Assembly: GCF_000494755.1 (NCBI RefSeq)
Contig: NC_022657.1
Location: 1,127,501-1,191,500 of the forward strand
Source: Amorphoplanes friuliensis DSM 7358
Lineage (GTDB): Bacteria; Actinomycetota; Actinomycetes; Mycobacteriales; Micromonosporaceae
Direction of reading: 5' to 3'
Length of the DNA: 64,000 nucleotides
Below, in pieces: positions 1 through 7,895 of this stretch. Under the pieces are notes generated by a model that saw only the letters and a program-made list of their open reading frames with translations, made no database searches and was not told the origin of the DNA. Positions within the stretch are counted from its first letter, which is position 1. Every line of letters begins with the position of its first letter. The translations under genes were made by a program, and so were the position numbers.

Positions 1-130
1 TGACCGCCACCGCGATCGGCGCACTGGTCAGGTCGGGGGACGGCGTGGGCTCGGGCTCGGCCCGCCGGTTCGAGGTGCAGCCGGCGAGCACGAGGACGAG
101 CAGGCCCAGCAGGGCGAGGACGCGACGCAT
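1..130 (-). CDS. Lipoprotein, N-terminal part only (runs off the window)
   Basis: Reading the minus strand from the ATG at 130 gives MRRVLALLGLLVLVLAGC, a basic n-region, a leucine-rich hydrophobic core and a lipobox (VLAGC), followed by a Pro/Glu-rich stretch. This is a lipoprotein signal peptide, so the product should be anchored on the outer face of the membrane. Only 43 residues lie in the window and the mature domain is not visible, so no function is offered. It starts 8 bases after the methyltransferase gene ends and on the same strand, so it may be the next gene of the polysaccharide operon. Confidence 0.7.
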   Translation of the reverse strand, partial: MRRVLALLGLLVLVLAGCTSNRRAEPEPTPSPDLTSAPIAVAV

Positions 131-138
131 GACAGTGG

Positions 139-867
139 CTACTTCTTCCGGCGGGCCGTGTAGAGGACGTTCACCGCGAAGGCGTCGGTGCCCGGCAGCT
201 TGCGGGCGGCGGCGTCGGCGGCGCGGGCGAGCACCTTGTTGTCGAGCGACTCGGTCAGCATGGAGAAACCACGCCGCTCGACGATCTCGAAGCCGTGCCG
301 GTCGAGCAGCGCGGCGACCTCCTCGTGCGACAGCTCGGCGAACCAGCGCTCGCCGGAGTGCCGCTGCGCCCGCAGGTGGCGCAGCGAACCGGCGTTGCCG
401 TGGTTCTCCACGACGAGGACTCCCGACTTCGCGTCCGGCAGGACCTTGGCCGCGAAGGCGATCGCCCGGTCGCGGACGTCCTCCTGGACGTTGAGCAGCA
501 GGCGGAACATCGTCACGATCGCCGGGTAGCCGGCCTGGACGGGGTTCGGCACCGGGCCGTCCATCGGCACCTGGTGCCAGTGGGCCTGCGAGCCGACCTC
601 GGCCGCCTTCGCCATCATCTCGGCCGACGTGTCGTACCCGTGCGCCTCACGGACCAGGCCGTGCAGCGTACGGATCGCCCGGCCGGTGCCGCAGGCGAAG
701 TCGTGCTGCACCGGTGCGGTGTCGAACTCCTTGTCGACGAGCTTGCGCAGGTACGCCTGCTGTCGCTCGTTGATCCGCGACGCGTAGCTGTCCGGCGCGT
801 AGGTGACGTGCTCGTACTTGTCGACGGCGTCCGCGTCCTGGAACACCTTGGTGTAGTCGGTGGTCAA
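139..867 (-). CDS. SAM-dependent methyltransferase of the polysaccharide cluster
   Basis: This 242-residue protein has a class I methyltransferase motif I (DFACGTGR, about residues 55-62), followed by an acidic ribose-binding position (GYDTSAEMM, about 78-85). The TTG start at 867 is chosen because AGAGGAGG lies 6 bases upstream and because TTGA overlaps the stop of the flippase gene, which implies translational coupling. The same frame stays open far upstream, but that part lies inside the flippase gene and is a GC artefact. Its place at the end of a sulfated-polysaccharide operon suggests it methylates a sugar or a lipid-linked intermediate. That substrate is inferred from context only. Confidence 0.85.
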   Translation of the reverse strand: MTTDYTKVFQDADAVDKYEHVTYAPDSYASRINERQQAYLRKLVDKEFDTAPVQHDFACGTGRAIRTLHGLVREAHGYDTSAEMMAKAAEVGSQAHWHQVPMDGPVPNPVQAGYPAIVTMFRLLLNVQEDVRDRAIAFAAKVLPDAKSGVLVVENHGNAGSLRHLRAQRHSGERWFAELSHEEVAALLDRHGFEIVERRGFSMLTESLDNKVLARAADAAARKLPGTDAFAVNVLYTARRKK

Positions 868-2429
868 CCGGTCCTCCTCTGGATGAGCTTGCGGGGCTGG
901 AAAGCATCGAGGGCGAGGCGGCCGCGCAGCAGCCAGGCGCCCGCGGCGAAGGCGGGCACGGCGAGCGCCACGGCCAGGGTGAGTCCGGCGGCGCCGGTGC
1001 CGGCCACGGCGGTGACCACCCGGGGCAGTACGCCGAAGCAGGCGACGGAGAGCCCACCGGCGGCCAGCGTGCCCGCGCCGAACGGGTGCAGCCGGGCGGA
1101 GCGGCCCACCTGCACGAGCGGCAGCAGGTTGTTGGCGACCATCGCGCAGGCGAGGCCGATGGCGGCACCGAGTGCGCCGTACCGGGGGATGAGCAGGACG
1201 TCGAGGCCGATCGTCACGCCGAGCGCGATCAGGACGTTGACGAGGTTCCACGAGGTGCGCCCGGCCATCGCCAGCACCATGTCGACCATGCCGCAGCCGG
1301 TGGCGACGAGCATGGCGCAGGCCAGGACGATCACCACGTCGGCGCCCTGGCGGTAGGCGTCGCCGAACAGTCCCAGGTAGAGCGGCGCGAAGAGGATGAC
1401 CAGGAAGTTGATCGGCCAGGTCACCAGGACGAGCCAGCCGGTGGCGGTCTGGTAGAGGTGATTGGCGGTTTCCCGGTCGCCGGTCGCCAGGGCCTCGGCC
1501 AGCCGTGGCTGCACCGACTGCGAGATGCCCTGGTTGGCGAACTGGATGAGCACCACGAACCGCCCGGCGACGGCGTAGATCGCGGCCGGTGCGAGCCCGC
1601 CCAGCGCCGCGACGAGCAGCACGTCCACGCGTTGCACAGCGAGCTGGGCGACGCTGGCCAGTGCCCGGGGCCCGGTGAACCGCCAGAAGTCGCGGCGCAG
1701 CTGCCGTTGCTCGCTGCGCCGGATCTTCGGCCGCTCGGGGCGTCCCGCCAGGTAGGTCCGGCGCAGCGCAAACGCGGCCAGCACGGTCACCGGCAGGTAC
1801 GGCAGCGCCCAGGCCAGGGCGAACGCCGGCAGGGTAGCGGTGGTCCAGAGGGCCGCCACGCCGACCGCACCCACACACAGCAACTGCAGCGTGCTGCGGA
1901 GAATGCGGTCGAGCGTGACGGTCGGCCGCATGGCCTTGTACCCGCGGGTGGCGGTCAGCAGGGCGTCGGTCAGCGCCTGCAGCGGCAGGAAGACGGCGAG
2001 CACCCGCAGGCCGGTGGTGTGCGCGTCGACGACGTGCGGTGAGTCCGCGGCGGTCAGGTGCGCGACGGCGGGTGCGCCGAACCACATCGCGACCCCGAGC
2101 ACCACCGCGAGGGTGAGCACGGGGACGAGGCCGGTGCGCAGGCAGGTGCCGAGGAGGTGGTCGCGGCCCGTGGCGCGCAGCCGGGCCGGCCAGTAGACCA
2201 GCCCGGTCTGCGTACCGAGTTTGGCGAGACCTCCGGCGAGCACGAAGGCGGCGGTGGCCGCGAAGAACGCGCCCGCCTGCTCGGCGCCGAGGCCGCGCGC
2301 GACCACCCAGGTGACGGCGACGCCGGTCCCACCGGCCAGCGCGGAGCCGGCCATGTTGGCCAGGCCGCCCCGCGCGACACCCTGGGTGCCCTTGCGGCGC
2401 GGCGGGTCGGCGACCGCCGTCGTGGTCAT
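864..2429 (-). CDS. Wzx-like polysaccharide flippase (MATE/MOP superfamily)
   Basis: This 521-residue polytopic membrane protein has about 12-14 hydrophobic helices, a GGLANMAGSALAGG-type first helix and the overall character of oligosaccharide flippases (Wzx/RfbX, MOP superfamily). Such proteins move undecaprenyl-linked repeat units across the membrane. The ATG at 2429 is chosen because it forms an ATGA overlap with the sulfotransferase stop; the open frame continues upstream but only inside that gene. With the Wzy-like polymerase and the Wzz-like regulator it completes a Wzx/Wzy-type assembly set. It overlaps the methyltransferase start by 4 bases. Confidence 0.88.
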   Translation of the reverse strand: MTTTAVADPPRRKGTQGVARGGLANMAGSALAGGTGVAVTWVVARGLGAEQAGAFFAATAAFVLAGGLAKLGTQTGLVYWPARLRATGRDHLLGTCLRTGLVPVLTLAVVLGVAMWFGAPAVAHLTAADSPHVVDAHTTGLRVLAVFLPLQALTDALLTATRGYKAMRPTVTLDRILRSTLQLLCVGAVGVAALWTTATLPAFALAWALPYLPVTVLAAFALRRTYLAGRPERPKIRRSEQRQLRRDFWRFTGPRALASVAQLAVQRVDVLLVAALGGLAPAAIYAVAGRFVVLIQFANQGISQSVQPRLAEALATGDRETANHLYQTATGWLVLVTWPINFLVILFAPLYLGLFGDAYRQGADVVIVLACAMLVATGCGMVDMVLAMAGRTSWNLVNVLIALGVTIGLDVLLIPRYGALGAAIGLACAMVANNLLPLVQVGRSARLHPFGAGTLAAGGLSVACFGVLPRVVTAVAGTGAAGLTLAVALAVPAFAAGAWLLRGRLALDAFQPRKLIQRRTG

Positions 2430-3304
2430 GCCTGACGCCAGATCGGTACCCGGCCCAGCCATGAGATCAGTGCGTCGTCGTGCTCGGCGAAGTGGTTGGT
2501 CAGGTCGCGGCGCAGCACCGGGTCCATGTCGGACTTCCGCGGACGGGCGTTGTGGCGCTCGAACGCCGGCCGCTCCAGCCCCAGGGGCAGGCCGAGGAAC
2601 TCGCACACCTCGTCGTACGCCTGCTCCGGCTCGGTGAAGAACCGCTCGCTCTCGACGACGTGGATGCGCTCGCGGCCGACGTGCTGGGCCATGACGCTCA
2701 GGTAGCGCGCGTACTCGCCGCGGGCCCGGTAGGCGTGGTGCTGGTGGGCGAACGAGTAGTACGACGGGTCGGTCGCCAGCCGGTGCTCCTGGCGGTGCAG
2801 CCGGGCCGGCTCGAGGGCGAGCGCGTTGCCGAAGTCGCGTTCCTGCTCGAAGCCGCGGGCCACCTCGTGGTGGTGCTGCGAGTACGCCCGCTCGACCGGG
2901 TCACGGACGAGCACCACGAGCTTTGCCCCGGGCAGGTCAGCGGCGATCCGGGCGGCCGCCTGCGGGTGGTACATGTAGTACGGGCTCGACTCGAACGTCT
3001 GCGCCTCGAACCCGAGCTTGGTGCGGATCTTCTCGGCGCTGCGCTGCATCGGGAAGTGGCCCTTGTACCAGCCCATCCCGCGGTCGTAGGACACGTCGAA
3101 GTAGTGCACACCCTTGTGCAGCACGGCCTTGAGCACCGCCGGGTGGGCGGCGAGCGCGCGGTAGAGCGACGTGGTGCCGCAGCGCTGGCCACCACAGATC
3201 AGGAACGACGGGGTCATGCGCGCGGGCGCGGTGAGCCGGCCGTACGAGCGGGATCCCAGGTGCACGACCCGTTTGACCGGGCTCGGGACTTTGGAGACGT
3301 CCAT
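2426..3304 (-). CDS. PAPS-dependent sulfotransferase
   Basis: This 292-residue protein belongs to the sulfotransferase family. The 5'-phosphosulfate loop is seen as GGQRCGTTSL (about residues 38-47) and the 3'-phosphate-binding segment as VLVRDPVERAYSQHHHE (about 131-147), the two signatures of PAPS binding. It has no signal peptide, so it should act in the cytoplasm on a sugar nucleotide or lipid-linked glycan. The gene starts 2 bases after the kinase-like gene and overlaps the flippase start as ATGA. The APS-kinase gene at 7896-9419 in the same run could supply its PAPS donor. The acceptor is unknown. Confidence 0.9.
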   Translation of the reverse strand: MDVSKVPSPVKRVVHLGSRSYGRLTAPARMTPSFLICGGQRCGTTSLYRALAAHPAVLKAVLHKGVHYFDVSYDRGMGWYKGHFPMQRSAEKIRTKLGFEAQTFESSPYYMYHPQAAARIAADLPGAKLVVLVRDPVERAYSQHHHEVARGFEQERDFGNALALEPARLHRQEHRLATDPSYYSFAHQHHAYRARGEYARYLSVMAQHVGRERIHVVESERFFTEPEQAYDEVCEFLGLPLGLERPAFERHNARPRKSDMDPVLRRDLTNHFAEHDDALISWLGRVPIWRQA

Positions 3305-3306
3305 GT

Positions 3307-4536
3307 CTACAGTTCCTCCACCCGGCGGATGAGCACCGGAAGCAGCCAGGTGCCGAGGACGCCCAGCCGGGCACCCGCCTCGGCCTGGCGGTCGGTCAGA
3401 TAGCGGGCGGCCAGGTCGACCAGGTACAGCAGGGCCGTGAGCTCGCGGACGTCGGCGGCGACACCGAACGGCGCCAGCAGCTCCGCGGACCGCCGCACGG
3501 TCGCCTCGACGGCCTCCGCGGCGTCACCGGTCGACTGGATCCGGCGCTGCAGTTCGTAGTGCACGGCGTCGAAACCCACCGGTACGCCCTTGGTGAACCG
3601 TTCCCAGTCCCAGACCAGCAGGGTGTCCGCGAGGTTCGCCATGTTCCAGGGCGCCCAGTCGCCGTGCCAGGCGCCGTACTGCAGCGAGTGCTGCCCGGCG
3701 TGGGTGGCCAGCAGTTCGGCGGCCGACGTCAGCGCGACCCCCTCCGGCCGGTCACCGACGGCGGCGAGCCGCCCGCGCAGTTCGGCCCAGTACGCGCTGC
3801 CGACCAGGGTGCCGCTGGTGAACCCGTAACAGCCGGCGACGTCCAGCATCGCGGCGTTCAGGCGGCCGGGGTCGAGCGGCGCCCGCGGCAGCCACACCGG
3901 CAGCGCCGACTGGATCAGCACCTGCAGGCCGCGCCACTGCCCGTCGTGGAGCACGGTCGGCACGGTCAGCTTGCTCAGCCCGACGGTGCCCAGCGCCCGC
4001 AGCGCGGCGGTCTCGGCCTGCACCAGGTGCCGGGTGAGCGGCCCGGTGCCGAGCTTGCCGAACCCGAACGTCTCACCCTCGGGGCTGATCAGCTGCAGCA
4101 CCGGCTTGCGGTTGGCGCGCGCCGGTCCGATGTGGATGCTGACCGACAGCTCACGGCCGAGGGACTCCCGCAGGTGCCCGTCGATGCTCTCCGCCGCCGG
4201 GCCGGTGATCCTCACCCGGTCGCGCAACAGCACACCCGAGGCACCCGTACGCAGCGCGGCCACCACGGCGTCGCGCTTGAGGCGGGCACTCCGGGACTGG
4301 GGTTCGGCGTACCGGCGGACAGCCGCGGCGGCCACCTTGCGGGACGTGTTGGGCACCAGCAGCCGGGGCCGCCGCGCGTCGGGAACGACAAGATATTCGG
4401 CGATCTGCTCGCCGGGCCCGCCCGCCGTGTCGCACGGCGCCGGGTAGAGGAGTTCGAGCACCTCCGTCAGGTACTGCGTCCGCAGTGCCGCGTCTCCCGC
4501 GGTCAGTTCCGCCGGAGCGGTCTTCACCGGACTCAA
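3307..4536 (-). CDS. APH/choline-kinase-fold phosphotransferase-like protein
   Basis: This 409-residue protein ends in a kinase fold of the aminoglycoside-phosphotransferase type. A catalytic loop HGDWAPWNMA (about residues 290-299) and a downstream metal-binding stretch LLVWDWERF are visible. The N-terminal half is not recognised. The ATG at 4536 forms an ATGA overlap with the end of the polymerase gene. In a polysaccharide operon such a protein could phosphorylate a sugar or a lipid carrier, but it could also be a non-catalytic member of the fold. I can support the fold, not the substrate. Confidence 0.75.
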   Translation of the reverse strand: MSPVKTAPAELTAGDAALRTQYLTEVLELLYPAPCDTAGGPGEQIAEYLVVPDARRPRLLVPNTSRKVAAAAVRRYAEPQSRSARLKRDAVVAALRTGASGVLLRDRVRITGPAAESIDGHLRESLGRELSVSIHIGPARANRKPVLQLISPEGETFGFGKLGTGPLTRHLVQAETAALRALGTVGLSKLTVPTVLHDGQWRGLQVLIQSALPVWLPRAPLDPGRLNAAMLDVAGCYGFTSGTLVGSAYWAELRGRLAAVGDRPEGVALTSAAELLATHAGQHSLQYGAWHGDWAPWNMANLADTLLVWDWERFTKGVPVGFDAVHYELQRRIQSTGDAAEAVEATVRRSAELLAPFGVAADVRELTALLYLVDLAARYLTDRQAEAGARLGVLGTWLLPVLIRRVEEL

Positions 4537-5924
4537 GAGCCATCTCCCTCGATCTGATTGCGCCAGAGCAGCGCGTAGGCCAGGAACATGAAGACCAGGG
4601 GCGTGGCCAGCGAGTTGTACCAGAGCATCGCCGAGAACGAGCTCACGATCGCGGCGCTGCCGGCGATGCCGATCGGGGTACGGTCACGCCGGAACCGCCA
4701 CAGGCCGTAGGCGAAGAAGCCCAGGTAGGCGACCGTGCCGACGGTGCCGTGCGCAAACATCAGCTGCCAGAACTGCCCGTTGCCGCCGACGGTGAAGTTG
4801 CCGCAGCGCTCGCACTCGGAGCTCTCGCCGACGGTGATCGAGTTGCGCCCGCCGATGGTGTTGCGGGTCGAGCCGTAACCGATCACCGGGGACTCGGCGA
4901 AGCCGTCGACGGCCCGCTCGATCAGGAACGAGCGCACACCGTTGGACTTGCCGTTGTCGAGGCGCGCGGTCACCGTGTCACCGAGCGGCGTGGCGATCAG
5001 CGCGACGACCAGCGCGCCGCCGGCGAAGATCACGGCGCCGATGATCCAGACCTTGCCCATCAGCACGTACCGGGCCGCGACGTAGAGGACCACCACGCCG
5101 ATGCCGATCCACAGGCCGCGGTTGAGCGAGCTGACGGCCGGCACGATCGAGACGGCCAGGCAGACCACCGCGAAGAGCTTCACCCCGGCTCGCCGTGAGG
5201 CCCACGCGGCCACCACCAGCCAGCCCATGAGCAGGCAGAAGTTGTTGCCCCAGGTGTTGGTGTACCCCCACGGCGCGGCCGGACGCGGCTTCTCACCACC
5301 GACCAGATCCATGATCTGCGCCGCGTACGGGTGCACCAGCGACTGCACGAAGCCCTTGCTGCGGACGCTGTGCGGCAGCAGCCACTCGACCGGCGAGGTG
5401 AACTCGAACCGTCCGGCGACCATGCCGAGCAGACCGCCCAGCACCGTGACCACGAACAGCCAGCCGAGCAGTTTCACCAGGCGGCGGCGGGGGAGCTCGG
5501 CCTCGGTCAGGTTGCCCGCGTACACGAGCAGGACGGTGAGGGACGCGTACAGGCTGAAGCGGTAGACGACCGCGACCAGGCGGGAACTCGCGTGCTCGGC
5601 CACCGTGCCGGTCGGATCGGCGCCGAGCGCGGCGACACTGATCACGACCGCCGCCAGGAACAGCATCCACCAGGCGAAGCCGGGCGGGAGCCGCAGCGGC
5701 CGCCCGGCCGCGCGCCGGCGGAACAGCAGCACCAGCATCGGCGCCGCCATGATCGGAAAGATCAGCACGCCGAGCCCGAGGGCCCACCACACCGGATAGA
5801 ACGCGAGCGCACTCGCGAGCGGCCAGGCGGGCAGCGCTGTCGGCCGCTTCGCCTCACCCGCGTGCGCGGGCCCGGCGGCCCGGGTGCTGGTGGTGCCTGG
5901 GCCGCCCGGGACGACCAGCGTCAC
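4533..5924 (-). CDS. O-antigen ligase/polymerase-like membrane protein (Wzy type)
   Basis: This 463-residue protein has about 11-12 membrane segments and a large extracytoplasmic loop (about residues 315-375, containing GYGSTRNTIGG and two Cys in CERCGN). That layout is typical of the Wzy/WaaL family, which joins repeat units outside the membrane. The GTG start at 5924 overlaps the stop of the upstream gene as GTGA. Its position between the chain-length regulator and the sulfotransferase supports a role as the polymerase. Sequence identity in this family is too low to assign linkage or substrate. Confidence 0.82.
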   Translation of the reverse strand: MTLVVPGGPGTTSTRAAGPAHAGEAKRPTALPAWPLASALAFYPVWWALGLGVLIFPIMAAPMLVLLFRRRAAGRPLRLPPGFAWWMLFLAAVVISVAALGADPTGTVAEHASSRLVAVVYRFSLYASLTVLLVYAGNLTEAELPRRRLVKLLGWLFVVTVLGGLLGMVAGRFEFTSPVEWLLPHSVRSKGFVQSLVHPYAAQIMDLVGGEKPRPAAPWGYTNTWGNNFCLLMGWLVVAAWASRRAGVKLFAVVCLAVSIVPAVSSLNRGLWIGIGVVVLYVAARYVLMGKVWIIGAVIFAGGALVVALIATPLGDTVTARLDNGKSNGVRSFLIERAVDGFAESPVIGYGSTRNTIGGRNSITVGESSECERCGNFTVGGNGQFWQLMFAHGTVGTVAYLGFFAYGLWRFRRDRTPIGIAGSAAIVSSFSAMLWYNSLATPLVFMFLAYALLWRNQIEGDGS

Positions 5925-7783
5925 TTCTCTTCCGGCTGGTCGCCGGGCTTCTCGGCCGTCTGGGTCTGCGTGCCGGCCTTGGGCTTCGGGGACACCTTGG
6001 TGTGCGGGCCGTTCGAGCCCATGTCGATGACCGCGGTGACGTCGTCGATACCACCGTCACGCGGCCGGACCGGCCCGCCGGGCCCGCCCGACCCGCCCGG
6101 CTTCGGCCCGGTGGAGATCCGCATCGGCTGGGTCCGCTCGGTGTCGAGCACGGCGGTCTCGTCCGGCCGCGGCTCCCGGCGTTCGGACAGCAGCTGTTCC
6201 CGGCGTTCGGACGGAAGCTGTTCCCGGCGCTCCGACGGCAGCGTGACCGCCGGCAGGTTCTCGTCGGCGTCGCGCAGGCTGGTCAGGCGGGGCAGCACCA
6301 CGGCGCCGAGCAGCGGCGTGCCGACCCGGCTCAGCTGCTCGGCCGCGTCCAGCAGCGCCGGGCGCTTGGCGCGGCGCAGCTCCACCGCGAGGATGGCGGC
6401 GTCGGCCAGGCTGGCCAGGCTCTGCGCGTCGGCGCTGCTGCTCGTCGACGGCGCCTCGATGACCACGTAGCCGGTCTGCCGGCGCAGCGCCTCGAGGGTG
6501 TCCCGCAGCCGCTGCGACTGCATGAGGCCGGCCGCGGTCGCCGCGCCGCCGGTCGTGATGACCCGCAGCGACGGGATGCGCGGCGTGCGCTGCATCGCCT
6601 TGTTGAGCCCGATCCGCCCGGCGAGCAGGTCCGACAGCCCCGGCATCGCCGAGACACCGAGCATCCGCGCCAGCGGCGCGGCCTCGACCACACTGTCCGG
6701 CAGGTGCGCCCCGATCAGGACAACATCACTTCCGGTACGCGCCAGCGCCGCAGCGAGGTTCGCGGCGACGAGCGTCGTCGCGGAGCCCCGGCTCGCACCG
6801 GTCACCACGATGATCTGGTCGCCGGTGCTCAGGCTGGCCAGGACCTCGTTGCGCAGCCGGTTGAAGACCCGCCCGCCCGGCCCGTACGGCTGCAGCACGT
6901 CGTCGAAGTGCGGTGTCGTCCGCTCGTCCAGGGCGGCGAGCACCGGGATGCGCCCGCGGTCCCGCACGTCCGCCGCGGTCCGCAGCCGCCCGTCGAAGCG
7001 CTCCCGGGCAAAGGCCAGCACCAGCCCGATCAGCAGGCCGATCATGCCGCCGGTGGCGATGTTGAGCATCGCGTTCGGGCTGGTCGGCGCCTCGGGCTCG
7101 CGGGCGTCGCTGATGATGCTGCCGGCGCCCACGGTGGCCGTGGTCAGCTCGTTGAGCCGCCCGGTCAGGCTGTTGAGCTGGTTCTGCGAGTTGTTCCGCA
7201 GGCTCTCCAGGTTGCCGCGCTCGAAACTGCCGTCCTCGGCCTTGGCCAGCCGGTTGTTGATGCTGGTCAGAGTGGCGGTCAGCTGCTTGACCTTGGTGGT
7301 CAGCGTCTTGATCTGCTGATCCAGCCCGGCCCGGGCGGTCTCCTCGCGGTTCCGGAGGTACGCCTCGGCAAAAGCGTGCGACCCGGCCTGAGCCCCCTTG
7401 GGGGAGTCCGCCTCGAAGCGGATCACCAGCACGGTCGTGTTGGCCGGCACCTCGACGGAGACGTCGTGGGCGAGCTCGATCGGCGAGACATCCGTGCGCA
7501 GCAGCGTCGCGGCCTTCACGGCGACCGCCCCGGAGCCCACGAGCTGGGCCTCGGTGTCGAGGTTGATGGTTCCCTTGGTACGCCCACCGGACGCGTTGAC
7601 GTCCCCGGAAACGGCCTGTACCAGCACCGACGTGGACGCTTCGTAAACCTTCGGGATGGTCTGGGTGACCAGGGCGCCGAGCCCGAGTCCCACCCCACCG
7701 GCGGTGAGGACGACCCACCAGTGCCGGCGGAACACGCCCAGGTAGTGCGAGAGGTCGGCGGACACCGGGCGTGGATCTTCCAT
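5921..7783 (-). CDS. Wzz-type chain-length regulator fused to a degenerate tyrosine-kinase (BY-kinase) domain
   Basis: This 620-residue protein has a first membrane segment at about 23-43, an extracytoplasmic part with a coiled-coil-like stretch (about 150-215) and a second membrane segment at about 243-260. A cytoplasmic nucleotide-binding fold follows. The catalytic motifs of BY-kinases are eroded. The Walker A position reads GASRGSATT (329-337) without the lysine, Walker A' reads VVLIGAHLPD without its aspartates, and Walker B reads VVIEAPS instead of a DTPP-type motif. The C-terminal tail carries an 8-residue tandem repeat and no tyrosine cluster. It probably controls chain length as a scaffold and not as an active kinase. 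It is the second gene of the operon, 112 bases after the APS-kinase gene. Confidence 0.85.
   Translation of the reverse strand: MEDPRPVSADLSHYLGVFRRHWWVVLTAGGVGLGLGALVTQTIPKVYEASTSVLVQAVSGDVNASGGRTKGTINLDTEAQLVGSGAVAVKAATLLRTDVSPIELAHDVSVEVPANTTVLVIRFEADSPKGAQAGSHAFAEAYLRNREETARAGLDQQIKTLTTKVKQLTATLTSINNRLAKAEDGSFERGNLESLRNNSQNQLNSLTGRLNELTTATVGAGSIISDAREPEAPTSPNAMLNIATGGMIGLLIGLVLAFARERFDGRLRTAADVRDRGRIPVLAALDERTTPHFDDVLQPYGPGGRVFNRLRNEVLASLSTGDQIIVVTGASRGSATTLVAANLAAALARTGSDVVLIGAHLPDSVVEAAPLARMLGVSAMPGLSDLLAGRIGLNKAMQRTPRIPSLRVITTGGAATAAGLMQSQRLRDTLEALRRQTGYVVIEAPSTSSSADAQSLASLADAAILAVELRRAKRPALLDAAEQLSRVGTPLLGAVVLPRLTSLRDADENLPAVTLPSERREQLPSERREQLLSERREPRPDETAVLDTERTQPMRISTGPKPGGSGGPGGPVRPRDGGIDDVTAVIDMGSNGPHTKVSPKPKAGTQTQTAEKPGDQPEEK
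6175..6246 (-). repeat. Three tandem 24-bp units inside the Wzz-like gene
   Basis: Units lie at 6175-6198, 6199-6222 and 6223-6246; the first two differ at only two or three positions. They encode the 8-residue repeat SERREQLP/L in the cytoplasmic tail. In-frame units of this kind can expand or contract without breaking the gene, so tail length may vary between strains. Confidence 0.85.
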
Positions 7784-7895
7784 CGGTTCGGCGGCCCTTT
7801 CGGGGTGGAGTTGAGAGTTGACAGCAATCGGGCTTTTCGCCCCCGAGGGGGTAAACGGCCCGTGCGCCGTTGCGTAACTACTCCACCTCGACCGG

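Noticed and set aside
7800..7880. BldD box or strong terminator upstream of the Wzz gene
   Set aside because: Only a half-site (TTACGC) is seen, and the CCCCC/GGGGG pair has a loop too short to be convincing.
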